Shown here: positions 47,994 through 56,988 of the stretch, piece after piece
Layout of the letters: every line of letters starts with the position of its first letter
Numbering within the stretch: position 1 is the stretch's first letter
NCBI GenBank assembly: GCA_947462255.1
Contig: CANHOA010000010.1
Location: forward strand, 52,644-116,643
Direction: 5' to 3'
Length of the DNA stretch: 64,000 nt
Origin: Flavobacteriales bacterium
GTDB taxonomy: Bacteria; Bacteroidota; Bacteroidia; Flavobacteriales_D; Crocinitomicaceae
The notes under the pieces: generated by a model
The model's database searches: none
Seen by the model: only the letters and a program-made list of their open reading frames with translations
What the model was told of the DNA's origin: nothing
Made by a program: the position numbers and the translations under genes

Positions 47994-50402
47994 TTAACGA
48001 AGAACGTGAATAAATCCTTGCTTTTCGAAGTTTTCAAACACTAGTTTGTAAATATACACGCCTTCTTCTAGATCCTTACCACCCTTATCAACGCCTCGGA
48101 AGAAAGGAGAATCTTGCGATTGTTCCCAAACCAAGTTGCCCCAGCGATTAAAGATATAAAGAGTAAATTCATCACAGGTCATGAAGTACGATTTTAAATC
48201 CAATTCATTGTTGACTAAATCTGAATTTGGAGTGATGACATTTGGAAAGTCAAAATCATCGAAGGTCATGGTATAGGTAATGGTCGCGTCTATCTGCGTG
48301 GTATCCGAAATACAGCCGTATTCTGAAGTCAAAAACGCCGTGTAAATTCCCATTTCATTTTCATCTAAAGGAAAAGTACTGTTGAATAGCGTAGAAGTGT
48401 AGTTGTTTGGTCCAGTCCATGAAATGGTTGAATTAGCCTCCCCAGTAGCGGTCAAGAAAAAGTCGTCTCCAGGACACTCAGGCGTATTAAAGCTCAGAAC
48501 GGGTGGAGCAGGTGTCGCCATCACATACATATCTATGGTCGAATCTGTTTCACAACCAAAGGAAGATGTAACTGTTAAATTGATGGGATAAACACCCGCG
48601 TTATTAATAACTGTGCTTAAATTGGGCGTGGTACTGATTGGGTTTCCAGCGATGGACCACTCGTATGATAAAGTTTCCCCTGTTGAAACCGATGAAAAGT
48701 TATTAATCACAAAGCCAACATCTTCACATTGAATGGTATCCGCTGTGTAAGAGGTGATAGGTAAATCGTGCACAAAGAAATTTATGCTGATGGTGTCGTC
48801 ACAAAAAACAGTAGATGAAAAGGAATCAACTGCTACCAAGGTCATGGTATTATTTCCTGGGGTATTAAAAATGTAACTGAGATCTAATGTGGTATCGATC
48901 AACTGATTGTTGTAATACCAACCAAATTGGGTAAAGGATGAAATACTTGCCGTCGTATTGTCAAAAAGAACAGCGTCATCGATACAAGATTCTGCAATGG
49001 TAAAGTTGGCAGTTGGATTATTAAATACCGTGAATTGCTGTGAAATGGTATCCGAACAACCATTTTCAGTCAAAGCAATTAAATCTACCTGATAATTATT
49101 TGGACCATTAAAATAAACGGTGACGGTGTCACCAATTAATGTGTCATTATTTACGTACCAATAATTAGTAATGGTATCGTTGCCAAGCAAGCTACTACTG
49201 GCATTAAAAACGGCCGTTTGCCCGAGACACACGTCGTCAAAGCCAAATGATGCCGTTGGATTTTCGAAAACCTCCACGGTCGTTGAAACGGTATCTATAC
49301 AATTTGCAGTATTCTGAACAATGAGGTCAACATTATAGATCCCTGGGCCAGGAAAAGTGTGGTTGAAGTTGAAGGTGGTATCGGTATAACCATCAGATGA
49401 TGACCAAAAAACACTATCAACAGCCGAGTTGTTAAATGAGGTTAAATTGTAAAGTAAGGTTTGATTTCCAGCACATACGTTAGAGTCTACAATACTACCA
49501 ACGACTTCTGCAGGTAATACTTCGGTGGTTAAGTTGGCAATACAACCGTTCGAGGAGGTAATGGCGCAGTTAACAGAATCTTGAGTAATATTGGGAATAT
49601 TAATGGTTTGACCAACACCTAATTGCGTATATGGTGGAGCAGCATCTGTCCAAACATAGTTTGCAAATCCTGCGGGTGCAGATAAGGTTGCAGAGTTGCT
49701 ATTGCCATTTTCGCAGTAGAGTGCAGATAAATTAAGTGAGCTACACGAAGCAGAAACATAAGCGTATCCATAATGTCCTGATTGAGAACAATCTCCAGTT
49801 GCTACATCTAGGGTAACAGTTTGTCCAACATAATTGGTCACTTCAACCCCGAAAGTCGTCCAGTCTTTATATTGAAGACCACCACCACAATATCCCCATC
49901 CCGGATTTCCTCCCGAAGCTGCCTCTTGGTAAAAGGTACATGGAATTGGATTGCCTGCTTGATCAAATAGTTGAATTTCGAATCGTGGTTGTTGCATCAC
50001 ACTATGACCTGGATTTTCTAAAACAACCGCATACTGAACAATAATTAAATTGGATTGTGGGGTTACCGTGAAATTGTATTGTAATCTAGCAGCCATTGCG
50101 CCAGTCCCTTGACCATCTCCAACTCTAGCAGAATAAGTTCCGCCTGGAGGTACTGTTGACAATGCAAAACAAGTAACGGCAGGATCAATACCGCCAGTCA
50201 TAATCTCGTGCTGACCAGGTTGAATACCACCAGGTGTTGGGGTAGGCGTGTTGATTCCACAACAATTACCTACTGCACCAGACCAATTGACAAAAGAGTT
50301 TTGTGAAAAATCGGCATTGGGGCAACCCGAAACTTGAGAAAATGCTTTGTTTACCGAAAAAAGTGTTATGCTAAAGAGCAGGAAATAGAACGTTCTTATC
50401 AT
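47994..50402 (-). CDS. Secreted PKD-domain protein with gliding-motility/T9SS type B C-terminal sorting domain
   Basis: Repeated PKD-like modules; C-terminus FPNVITPNSDLVNNELDLKSYF...LYIFNRWGNLVWEQ...LEEGVYIYKLVFEN. Confidence 0.9.
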   Translation of the reverse strand: MIRTFYFLLFSITLFSVNKAFSQVSGCPNADFSQNSFVNWSGAVGNCCGINTPTPTPGGIQPGQHEIMTGGIDPAVTCFALSTVPPGGTYSARVGDGQGTGAMAARLQYNFTVTPQSNLIIVQYAVVLENPGHSVMQQPRFEIQLFDQAGNPIPCTFYQEAASGGNPGWGYCGGGLQYKDWTTFGVEVTNYVGQTVTLDVATGDCSQSGHYGYAYVSASCSSLNLSALYCENGNSNSATLSAPAGFANYVWTDAAPPYTQLGVGQTINIPNITQDSVNCAITSSNGCIANLTTEVLPAEVVGSIVDSNVCAGNQTLLYNLTSFNNSAVDSVFWSSSDGYTDTTFNFNHTFPGPGIYNVDLIVQNTANCIDTVSTTVEVFENPTASFGFDDVCLGQTAVFNASSSLLGNDTITNYWYVNNDTLIGDTVTVYFNGPNNYQVDLIALTENGCSDTISQQFTVFNNPTANFTIAESCIDDAVLFDNTTASISSFTQFGWYYNNQLIDTTLDLSYIFNTPGNNTMTLVAVDSFSSTVFCDDTISINFFVHDLPITSYTADTIQCEDVGFVINNFSSVSTGETLSYEWSIAGNPISTTPNLSTVINNAGVYPINLTVTSSFGCETDSTIDMYVMATPAPPVLSFNTPECPGDDFFLTATGEANSTISWTGPNNYTSTLFNSTFPLDENEMGIYTAFLTSEYGCISDTTQIDATITYTMTFDDFDFPNVITPNSDLVNNELDLKSYFMTCDEFTLYIFNRWGNLVWEQSQDSPFFRGVDKGGKDLEEGVYIYKLVFENFEKQGFIHVLR

Positions 50403-50509
50403 TTTTTTTATTTTTTTACTTTCGAAAGACGACGTAAAATTAAATAAAATTGCACAGAAGTAAAAATAAATAAAAGGTTACATTTTTATTACTCACTTAT
50501 CCCTTTTTT

Positions 50510-50662
50510 ACCACAAAACTTTTTGTCATGATTTTAACTAAAAATGCATGCCAAAAAAGGGAACTATTTTATGTTTTTTTTTTCGCTGGATTACATCCAG
50601 CGTTAAAAATAGTTAAGCCCTCGGGGGTTCCCCAATAGTAGTGTGTTACAATTTAGACCAGT
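50510..50662 (+). repeat. Interspersed intergenic repeat, copy B
   Basis: ccacaaaactttttgtcatgattttaactaaaaatgcatgccaaaaaagggaact...cgctggattacatccagcgttaaaaatagttaagccctcgggggtt...agaccagt. Confidence 0.9.
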
Positions 50663-50703
50663 GAAATTTTTATTAAGGTATAAAGGATAATTTAATGCGA
50701 GTG

Positions 50704-51363
50704 TTATTCTTTACTTCGCGCCTGCAATTTGCCTTTTATAAACTCGTAAAGCATTGGTAAAACGGATATAAATATAATTCCAAGGCACACTAAATCAATG
50801 TGTTTTCTTATCCATTCTACTTCTCCAAGAAGATAGCCAGCAAGCGTAAGACTGAAAATCCATAAAAAGCCACCCAATAAATCAAACAAGAAAAAGCGAT
50901 TATAATTCATTTTGCCTATTCCAGCTGCGAAAGGTGCGAATGTGCGAACAAAAGGTACAAAACGTGCCATGATAATCGCTTTTACTCCATTTTTCTCAAA
51001 AAACAATTCTGTTTGATCAAGGTATTTCTTATTGACGATTGGTTTAGAACGAAATTTCAATTGAAATACGCGTAAACCGATTTTCCTTCCAATCCAATAA
51101 TTACAATTGTCGCCAAGAACGGCTGCTATAAGCAATAATATGAGCAAGTAAGATAAATTCAATTCACCTGAAGCGGCAAAGATTCCAGCAGTAAATAAAA
51201 GAGAATCGCCAGGAAGAAAAGGCATGGCTACCAATCCAGTTTCAACAAAAATAACAAGGAATAAAATAATGTAAATGGCGGAAGAATAGTTTTCAAAAAA
51301 CCAACTGAAATCTAATTTAATAATGTGCTGAAATATGGCAAAAAGTTCGTTGAAAAATTCCAT
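50704..51363 (-). CDS. DedA family membrane protein
   Basis: ILFLVIFVETGLVAMPFLPGDSLLFTAGIFAASG, ARFVPFVRTFAPFAAGIGKMNYNRF; start moved to MEFFNELF. Confidence 0.92.
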   Translation of the reverse strand: MEFFNELFAIFQHIIKLDFSWFFENYSSAIYIILFLVIFVETGLVAMPFLPGDSLLFTAGIFAASGELNLSYLLILLLIAAVLGDNCNYWIGRKIGLRVFQLKFRSKPIVNKKYLDQTELFFEKNGVKAIIMARFVPFVRTFAPFAAGIGKMNYNRFFLFDLLGGFLWIFSLTLAGYLLGEVEWIRKHIDLVCLGIIFISVLPMLYEFIKGKLQARSKE

Positions 51364-51364
51364 G

Positions 51365-51688
51365 TTAATCGAGTTGAATAGTAGAATCAATAGAGGCTTT
51401 CCAAGCGAGTAAACCACCATCAACAATTATGATATCGGTAAAGTGAAATTCTTTCAATAATAAATTACCAACTGCCTCCGCTCTTTTTCCAGATCTGCAG
51501 ATAATGATCGTTTGTTGTGCAGCATTAAATTTCTCACTAATCGAAGCGGTTTCGCTCATTGGGATGTTTGTAAATCCAATGTTGCCCAATTCATATTCAT
51601 AGTGCTCTCGCACGTCAATACATTGAATCTTAGAATTCCTAGCAATTAAATCGCTACAGTCTTGAGGTGATAATTGTTGAATTGACAT
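51365..51688 (-). CDS. Rhodanese-like domain protein
   Basis: IQCIDVREHYEYELGNI, QTIIICRSGKRAEAVGNLLL. Confidence 0.92.
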   Translation of the reverse strand: MSIQQLSPQDCSDLIARNSKIQCIDVREHYEYELGNIGFTNIPMSETASISEKFNAAQQTIIICRSGKRAEAVGNLLLKEFHFTDIIIVDGGLLAWKASIDSTIQLD

Positions 51689-51705
51689 GAAGCAAAGTTA
51701 ATACT

Positions 51706-52254
51706 TTAAGATAAAAACAGAGGAAATCTTCGATCAATTTCAGAAATTATCATTCCTAGACTTGTGGATACATCTACTTCGCTTGTCTTAATATGTACAG
51801 CAGGATTTTCAGGCGCTTCATATCGACTGTCTTTGCCGGTGAATTGAAAAAGCACGCCATCCTCTACTTTTTTGTATAAGCCTTTATGATCTCTTTTTGC
51901 GCAATCTTCATAAGAACAATCGATGAATATTTCAATGAAGTTCTTTTCGCCAATGTACTCTCTTGCTGTTTCTCTATCTTCTTTATAAGGTGATATTAAG
52001 GAAACAATCGCAATTTGACCTTGGTCATTCATCATTTTTGCAAGACAAGAAGCTCGTCGCACGTTTTCCTTTCGATCCGCATCGCTAAACCCTAAGTCTT
52101 TACAAAGGCTAGCTCTTAAAATGTCGCCATCAATGCAGAAATAATTAATGTTTTTTTCTTTGAATTTTTCCCCAAGCGCATTTGCTAGTGTTGTCTTTCC
52201 TGAGCCCGATAAGCCTGTTAGCCAGATTGTAAAAACGGCATTTTTATTTTTCAT
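51706..52254 (-). CDS. cysC: Adenylyl-sulfate kinase
   Basis: TIWLTGLSGSGKTTLANAL, DGDILRASLCKDLGFSDADRKENVRR, VSLISPYKEDRETAREYIG. Confidence 0.94.
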   Translation of the reverse strand: MKNKNAVFTIWLTGLSGSGKTTLANALGEKFKEKNINYFCIDGDILRASLCKDLGFSDADRKENVRRASCLAKMMNDQGQIAIVSLISPYKEDRETAREYIGEKNFIEIFIDCSYEDCAKRDHKGLYKKVEDGVLFQFTGKDSRYEAPENPAVHIKTSEVDVSTSLGMIISEIDRRFPLFLS

Positions 52255-52942
52255 TACTATACACCGTAATTAAGGAAGGAGAATCGTACAATTGACCTGG
52301 AGAAATCATTAATTCATCATATGGAATATTTTCCCCATAGCGTTCGCGCATTATTTTCCTTACAACAGGTGCATCTATGTTGAAATCTCTTAGTGGTTTC
52401 GGTATTGCTAATTCGAAATGAATACAATTCATGTATATTTTGTATACGAGTTCCGAACAATACATTTCTTTATCTGACCATGAAAAATAGGCGTCATAGT
52501 TTTTTCCAAATTGTAAGGCTGCATATTCCCTCATTTTTAAAAGAGATGCATTTTTTAGCGTATCTATTCCTTTAAATCGCTTTACGATATACGTTTGGTC
52601 AACACCACTACTAATCCATTCTGTCATTTTTCTTTTTCCAACTGGTTGCACAGCTTCGTATACATATGGGACATTATTTTCGATAAACACAATGCCACAA
52701 TGGGAATATTTCGAATCTGTTGCGACTTCAACCGCTTGACTTTGTTTAGAATAGGAAGATTGAAAAATGATATCTCCGTCTTGAACCTGGATTTCAGCGA
52801 GTTTATTTTTAAGTGCTATTTCTTTTGCTGGCTTTCGGTTTTTAAGTGAAAAAGAAACAGTAAAAATAAATCCACTAACTATAGCAGCAAAGAAAAAAAC
52901 GCTGTAAATGCTGCGATTTATATTTTTTAATTTAAAATTCAT
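52244..52942 (-). CDS. YiiX/YebB-like permuted papain-fold hydrolase
   Basis: VQDGDIIFQSSYSKQSQAVEVATDSKYSHCGIVFIENNVPYVYEAV, DKEMYCSELVYKIYMN. Confidence 0.85.
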   Translation of the reverse strand: MNFKLKNINRSIYSVFFFAAIVSGFIFTVSFSLKNRKPAKEIALKNKLAEIQVQDGDIIFQSSYSKQSQAVEVATDSKYSHCGIVFIENNVPYVYEAVQPVGKRKMTEWISSGVDQTYIVKRFKGIDTLKNASLLKMREYAALQFGKNYDAYFSWSDKEMYCSELVYKIYMNCIHFELAIPKPLRDFNIDAPVVRKIMRERYGENIPYDELMISPGQLYDSPSLITVYSNEK

Positions 52943-52997
52943 ATGTTCAAAAATAAGGATTATTTTATATTGATGTGCTTGAATCTATAAAACCAAT

Positions 52998-53140
52998 CTG
53001 ACTGATCGCTTTCTACCACAAAATCTTTTTGTCATGATTTTAACTAAAAATACTTGCCAAAAAAGGAACTAGTTCATGTTATTTTATTCGCTGGATTACA
53101 TCCAGCGTTAAAATAGTTAACCCCTCAGGGGTTATATAAC
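52998..53140 (+). repeat. Interspersed intergenic repeat, copy C
   Basis: ctgactgatcgctttctaccacaaaatctttttgtcatgattttaactaaaaatacttgccaaaaaaggaact...cgctggattacatccagcgttaaaatagttaacccctcaggggttatataac. Confidence 0.9.
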
Positions 53141-53234
53141 TTTCTAGCGCCTCAAAATAATATTAACTCCATAAATAAGGAATTTAGTTCCCTAAAAAAC
53201 ATTATCTGTATCTTTACACCGTAAAATTAATGTT

Positions 53235-53981
53235 ATGAAATTACTTGAAAACAAAATTGTACTAATTACAGGAGCCTCAAGGGGAATTGGAAAAGCGATT
53301 GCTCAAGAATGTGCCAATCAAGGTGCAACGGTTCTTTTTACTTATTTATCATCAGAAGAGAAAGCGAATGCATTGGCTTCGGAATTAAGTGCTGCAGGGG
53401 TTACTGCTAAAGGATTTCGTTCTGATGCTTCCAATTTCAATGAAGCACAGAAATTAGTGGAGGATATAGTAGCTGAATTTGGAACTATTGACGTTCTCGT
53501 TAATAATGCTGGGATAACGCGTGATACGCTCTTAATGCGGATGTCTGAAGAACAATGGGACGAAGTGATTAATACCAATCTTAAATCTGCTTTTAATTTA
53601 ACGAAAGCGGTGCAGCAACCAATGTTGAGGGCACGCAAAGGGTCAATTATCAATATGTCTTCTGTTGTTGGAGTGAAAGGAAATGCTGGACAGTCGAATT
53701 ATGCTGCTTCGAAAGCTGGATTAATTGGTTTTACTAAATCAATTGCTGCAGAATTAGGATCGAGAAACATACGTTGTAATGCCATTGCCCCAGGATTTAT
53801 TGAAACCGAAATGACAGAAGTATTAGATCAGACGGTGGTAGAAAGTTGGAGAAAAAGTATTCCTTTGAAAAGGGGTGGACAGCCCATTGATGTCGCCAAT
53901 GCTACCGTATTCCTTGCTTCAGATATGTCTGCTTACATCACTGGTCAAACCATTCACGTTTGTGGTGGGATGTTAATGTAA
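53235..53981 (+). CDS. fabG: 3-oxoacyl-[acyl-carrier-protein] reductase
   Basis: KIVLITGASRGIGKAIAQE, DVLVNNAGITRDTLLMRM, NYAASKAGLIGFTKSIAAELGSRNIRCNAIAPGFIETEMT. Confidence 0.93.
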   Translation: MKLLENKIVLITGASRGIGKAIAQECANQGATVLFTYLSSEEKANALASELSAAGVTAKGFRSDASNFNEAQKLVEDIVAEFGTIDVLVNNAGITRDTLLMRMSEEQWDEVINTNLKSAFNLTKAVQQPMLRARKGSIINMSSVVGVKGNAGQSNYAASKAGLIGFTKSIAAELGSRNIRCNAIAPGFIETEMTEVLDQTVVESWRKSIPLKRGGQPIDVANATVFLASDMSAYITGQTIHVCGGMLM

Positions 53982-53989
53982 ATTATATC

Positions 53990-54961
53990 ATGAATATTCG
54001 CCCTAGAAGAAATCGAAAGTCAGCCGCCATACGTAACATGGTGGAAGAAACCCAACTGGGTGTTCAGCATTTAATTTATCCTATTTTTCTGAAGGATGGG
54101 AAAAATATAAAGGAAGAAATAGCATCACTTCCCAATAATTACAGGTGGTCGCTGGATCAATTAATTCCGGAAATTGAAACCTGTATGAACCTAGGTATCT
54201 ATACCTACGATTTATTTCCAGCTGTTGATGAATCGCTAAAGGATACCATTGCTTCGTATAGTTATGCGGACGATAATTTTTACCTCAAGGCCATTCGAAA
54301 ACTAAAAGAAACCTTTCCTGAAATCGCGATCATGAGTGATGTTGCCATGGATCCTTATTCGTCTGATGGACATGATGGACTCGTTGTAGATGGCAGAATT
54401 GTAAATGATGAAACACTTCCTATTTTAGCAAGAATGTCGGTGGCTCAAGCACAAGCTGGCGTTGATATCATCGGACCTTCTGATATGATGGATGGGCGAG
54501 TAGGCTACATTAGGGAAGCACTCGATTTAGCAGGATTCACTGACACTAGTATTATGTCCTACACCGCAAAATATGCCTCTGCGTTTTATGGTCCATTCCG
54601 TGATGCATTGAACTCAGCTCCGAAATCTGGCGATAAAAAATCCTACCAAATGAATCCAGCGAATCAACGCGAGGCTCTTTTGGAGGCCCAATTAGATTTT
54701 GAAGAAGGAGCAGATATGCTTATGGTTAAGCCTGCATTATGCTATTTAGACATTATTCATTTGTTGAAACAGCAATTTCCGATTCCAATTACGGCGTATA
54801 ACGTTAGTGGTGAATGCGCTATGGTTCACGCTGCTGCTCAGAATGGCTGGTTGAATTATGAACTAGCTGTTTATGAAATGCTATTGAGCATTCGACGTGC
54901 TGGTGCTGATGGAATTTTGACTTATTTCGCAAAAGATTTCGCTGAATTTAATAAAAAGTAA
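53990..54961 (+). CDS. hemB: Delta-aminolevulinic acid dehydratase (porphobilinogen synthase)
   Basis: MNIRPRRNRKSAAIRNMVEET, IMSDVAMDPYSSDGHDGLV, GVDIIGPSDMMDGRVGYIREALD, MLMVKPALCYLDI. Confidence 0.96.
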   Translation: MNIRPRRNRKSAAIRNMVEETQLGVQHLIYPIFLKDGKNIKEEIASLPNNYRWSLDQLIPEIETCMNLGIYTYDLFPAVDESLKDTIASYSYADDNFYLKAIRKLKETFPEIAIMSDVAMDPYSSDGHDGLVVDGRIVNDETLPILARMSVAQAQAGVDIIGPSDMMDGRVGYIREALDLAGFTDTSIMSYTAKYASAFYGPFRDALNSAPKSGDKKSYQMNPANQREALLEAQLDFEEGADMLMVKPALCYLDIIHLLKQQFPIPITAYNVSGECAMVHAAAQNGWLNYELAVYEMLLSIRRAGADGILTYFAKDFAEFNKK

Positions 54962-54971
54962 TACATTACAT

Positions 54972-56462
54972 ATGTCTATTTACTATATTGACAATCAATG
55001 GATAAGCCTTAATAATTTTGAAAATGTTATTGCTTCTAATTGTCAAGTTGAGTTAAGTGAATCAGCGAAAGAGGCAATCATTAAGTGTCGTTCTTATTTA
55101 GATGAAAAAATAGCAAATTCAGATCAATTAATTTATGGAATTAATACAGGATTTGGATCCTTGTGCAATACTGCGATTTCAGCTTCTGATTTAGGGAAAC
55201 TTCAACGTAATCTTGTCATTTCTCATGCATGTGGAATGGGGGCTGAGATTCCTTGTGAAATTATTAAACGCATCTTACTTCTTAAAGCAATTGGATTGGC
55301 TCATGGAAATTCAGGTGTTGATGTTTTAACAGTTGAGCGCCTCTTGTATTTCTATAATAATGATATTTTACCCTTGGTTTTCGAATTGGGAAGTTTGGGT
55401 GCTTCTGGTGATTTAGCGCCTTTAGCTCACATTTCTTTAGGATTAATTGGCGAGGGTGAAGTGTATTACAAGGGAGTTAAAATGACTTCAAAAGAATTAC
55501 ATCATCAACTGGGAATTTCTCCTTTAGTCTTGCAGTCAAAAGAAGGACTAGCTTTATTGAATGGGACTCAGTTTATGAGTGCTTATGCTAGTTATGCAGT
55601 CTATCATTGTTCTAAAATGTGGCTTAAATTTAATAAAATTGCGGCCTTATCATTGGATGCGTTTGATGGCAGAAAAGAGCCGTTTCAATCTAATGTTAAT
55701 GAAATTAGGAATCAGGTTGGGCAAATTGAAGTTGCGTCTTATTTCCGTCTAATTCTGGAGGGTAGTGAATTGCTTAATCGAACTAAAACGCATGTTCAAG
55801 ATCCATATTCATTTAGATGTATACCTCAAGTGCATGGGGCCTCTAAAGATGTTTTTGATCATTGTGCAAAAATTGTTGAGCGAGAAATAAATGCTGTAAC
55901 GGACAACCCTACTATTTTTCCGGATGATGATGATGTGGTTTCAGCAGGAAACTTCCATGGTCAACCTTTGGCGTTATCCTTGGATTTTTTAGCAATTGCC
56001 TTGGCTGAATTGGGAAGTATTTCGGAGAGAAGAACGTATAAATTAATAGGAGGAAGTAGGGGATTACCTGCATTTCTAACTGCCAACCCAGGTTTGAATT
56101 CAGGTTTAATGATTGTTCATTATGCCTGTGCGTCAATAGTTAGCCAGAATAAGCAATTGTGTACGCCTGCTTCGGTTGATTCCATAGATTCAAGTAATGG
56201 ACAAGAAGATCACGTTAGCATGGGAGCGAATGCCGCTACTAAATTATTTCGAATCATAGATAATTGTTATTCCATTATGGGCATTGAATTATTAAATTCA
56301 GCTCAGGCAATTGAGTTCCGAAGACCTTTAGTATCTTCGCCTGTTTTGGAACAATTAGTTTCTGATTTTAGGGGTCATATAGACCGCCTAGAAGAAGATA
56401 GAGCGCTTTTTACTGATATGCAATTGGCCAAAAATTTTGTAACTAATACTATGAAAATATGA
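54972..56462 (+). CDS. hutH: Histidine ammonia-lyase (aromatic amino acid lyase family)
   Basis: YGINTGFGSLCNT, VFELGSLGASGDLAPLAHISL (ASG MIO triad), VTDNPTIFPDDDDVVSAGNFHGQPLAL. Confidence 0.93.
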   Translation: MSIYYIDNQWISLNNFENVIASNCQVELSESAKEAIIKCRSYLDEKIANSDQLIYGINTGFGSLCNTAISASDLGKLQRNLVISHACGMGAEIPCEIIKRILLLKAIGLAHGNSGVDVLTVERLLYFYNNDILPLVFELGSLGASGDLAPLAHISLGLIGEGEVYYKGVKMTSKELHHQLGISPLVLQSKEGLALLNGTQFMSAYASYAVYHCSKMWLKFNKIAALSLDAFDGRKEPFQSNVNEIRNQVGQIEVASYFRLILEGSELLNRTKTHVQDPYSFRCIPQVHGASKDVFDHCAKIVEREINAVTDNPTIFPDDDDVVSAGNFHGQPLALSLDFLAIALAELGSISERRTYKLIGGSRGLPAFLTANPGLNSGLMIVHYACASIVSQNKQLCTPASVDSIDSSNGQEDHVSMGANAATKLFRIIDNCYSIMGIELLNSAQAIEFRRPLVSSPVLEQLVSDFRGHIDRLEEDRALFTDMQLAKNFVTNTMKI

Positions 56463-56986
56463 ATGAAACAGATTTAAACTCAGTACTCGAGAATGCCGAG
56501 CAGCCAACGAAAGCACCAACATTTCTGATTGTATTAGTCATTTTAACACTATTAAATACAGGACTTGCTTTATTAGGCGGTGTTTTTTCTCTAGTTGTTG
56601 GTAAGCCATCTGAAAAAGAAATTCTTGCATCGAAAGTGCAAATGGCAAAACCCATTATTGAATTAAGAAAGCTTGAAATGGATTATTTTGTGGATGTATT
56701 TACAAAATTGGAAGCTATAAACGATGCCATGTATGCTAATTTCATTATGTTCAACGTGTTAGGGGTTTTTATCGCTGGAATTGGTGCTGCAAGCGCTTTT
56801 ATGATGTTAAAAAGAATGAAACTTGGTTTTCATGCTTACATCGTATATTCTTTCCTATCGATTTTATCTGTTTACGCATTCGTTGCTCCAGTAAATGTTC
56901 CATCGATACTCATTCTGACAAATGCCATTTTTGCTGGTTTATTTGTGTTCCTATACTCTCGTAATCTAAAGTGGCTTTCGAAATAA
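56459..56986 (+). CDS. Membrane protein of unknown function
   Basis: Several TM segments; overlaps hutH stop by 4 nt. Confidence 0.65.
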   Translation: MNETDLNSVLENAEQPTKAPTFLIVLVILTLLNTGLALLGGVFSLVVGKPSEKEILASKVQMAKPIIELRKLEMDYFVDVFTKLEAINDAMYANFIMFNVLGVFIAGIGAASAFMMLKRMKLGFHAYIVYSFLSILSVYAFVAPVNVPSILILTNAIFAGLFVFLYSRNLKWLSK

Positions 56987-56988
56987 GG

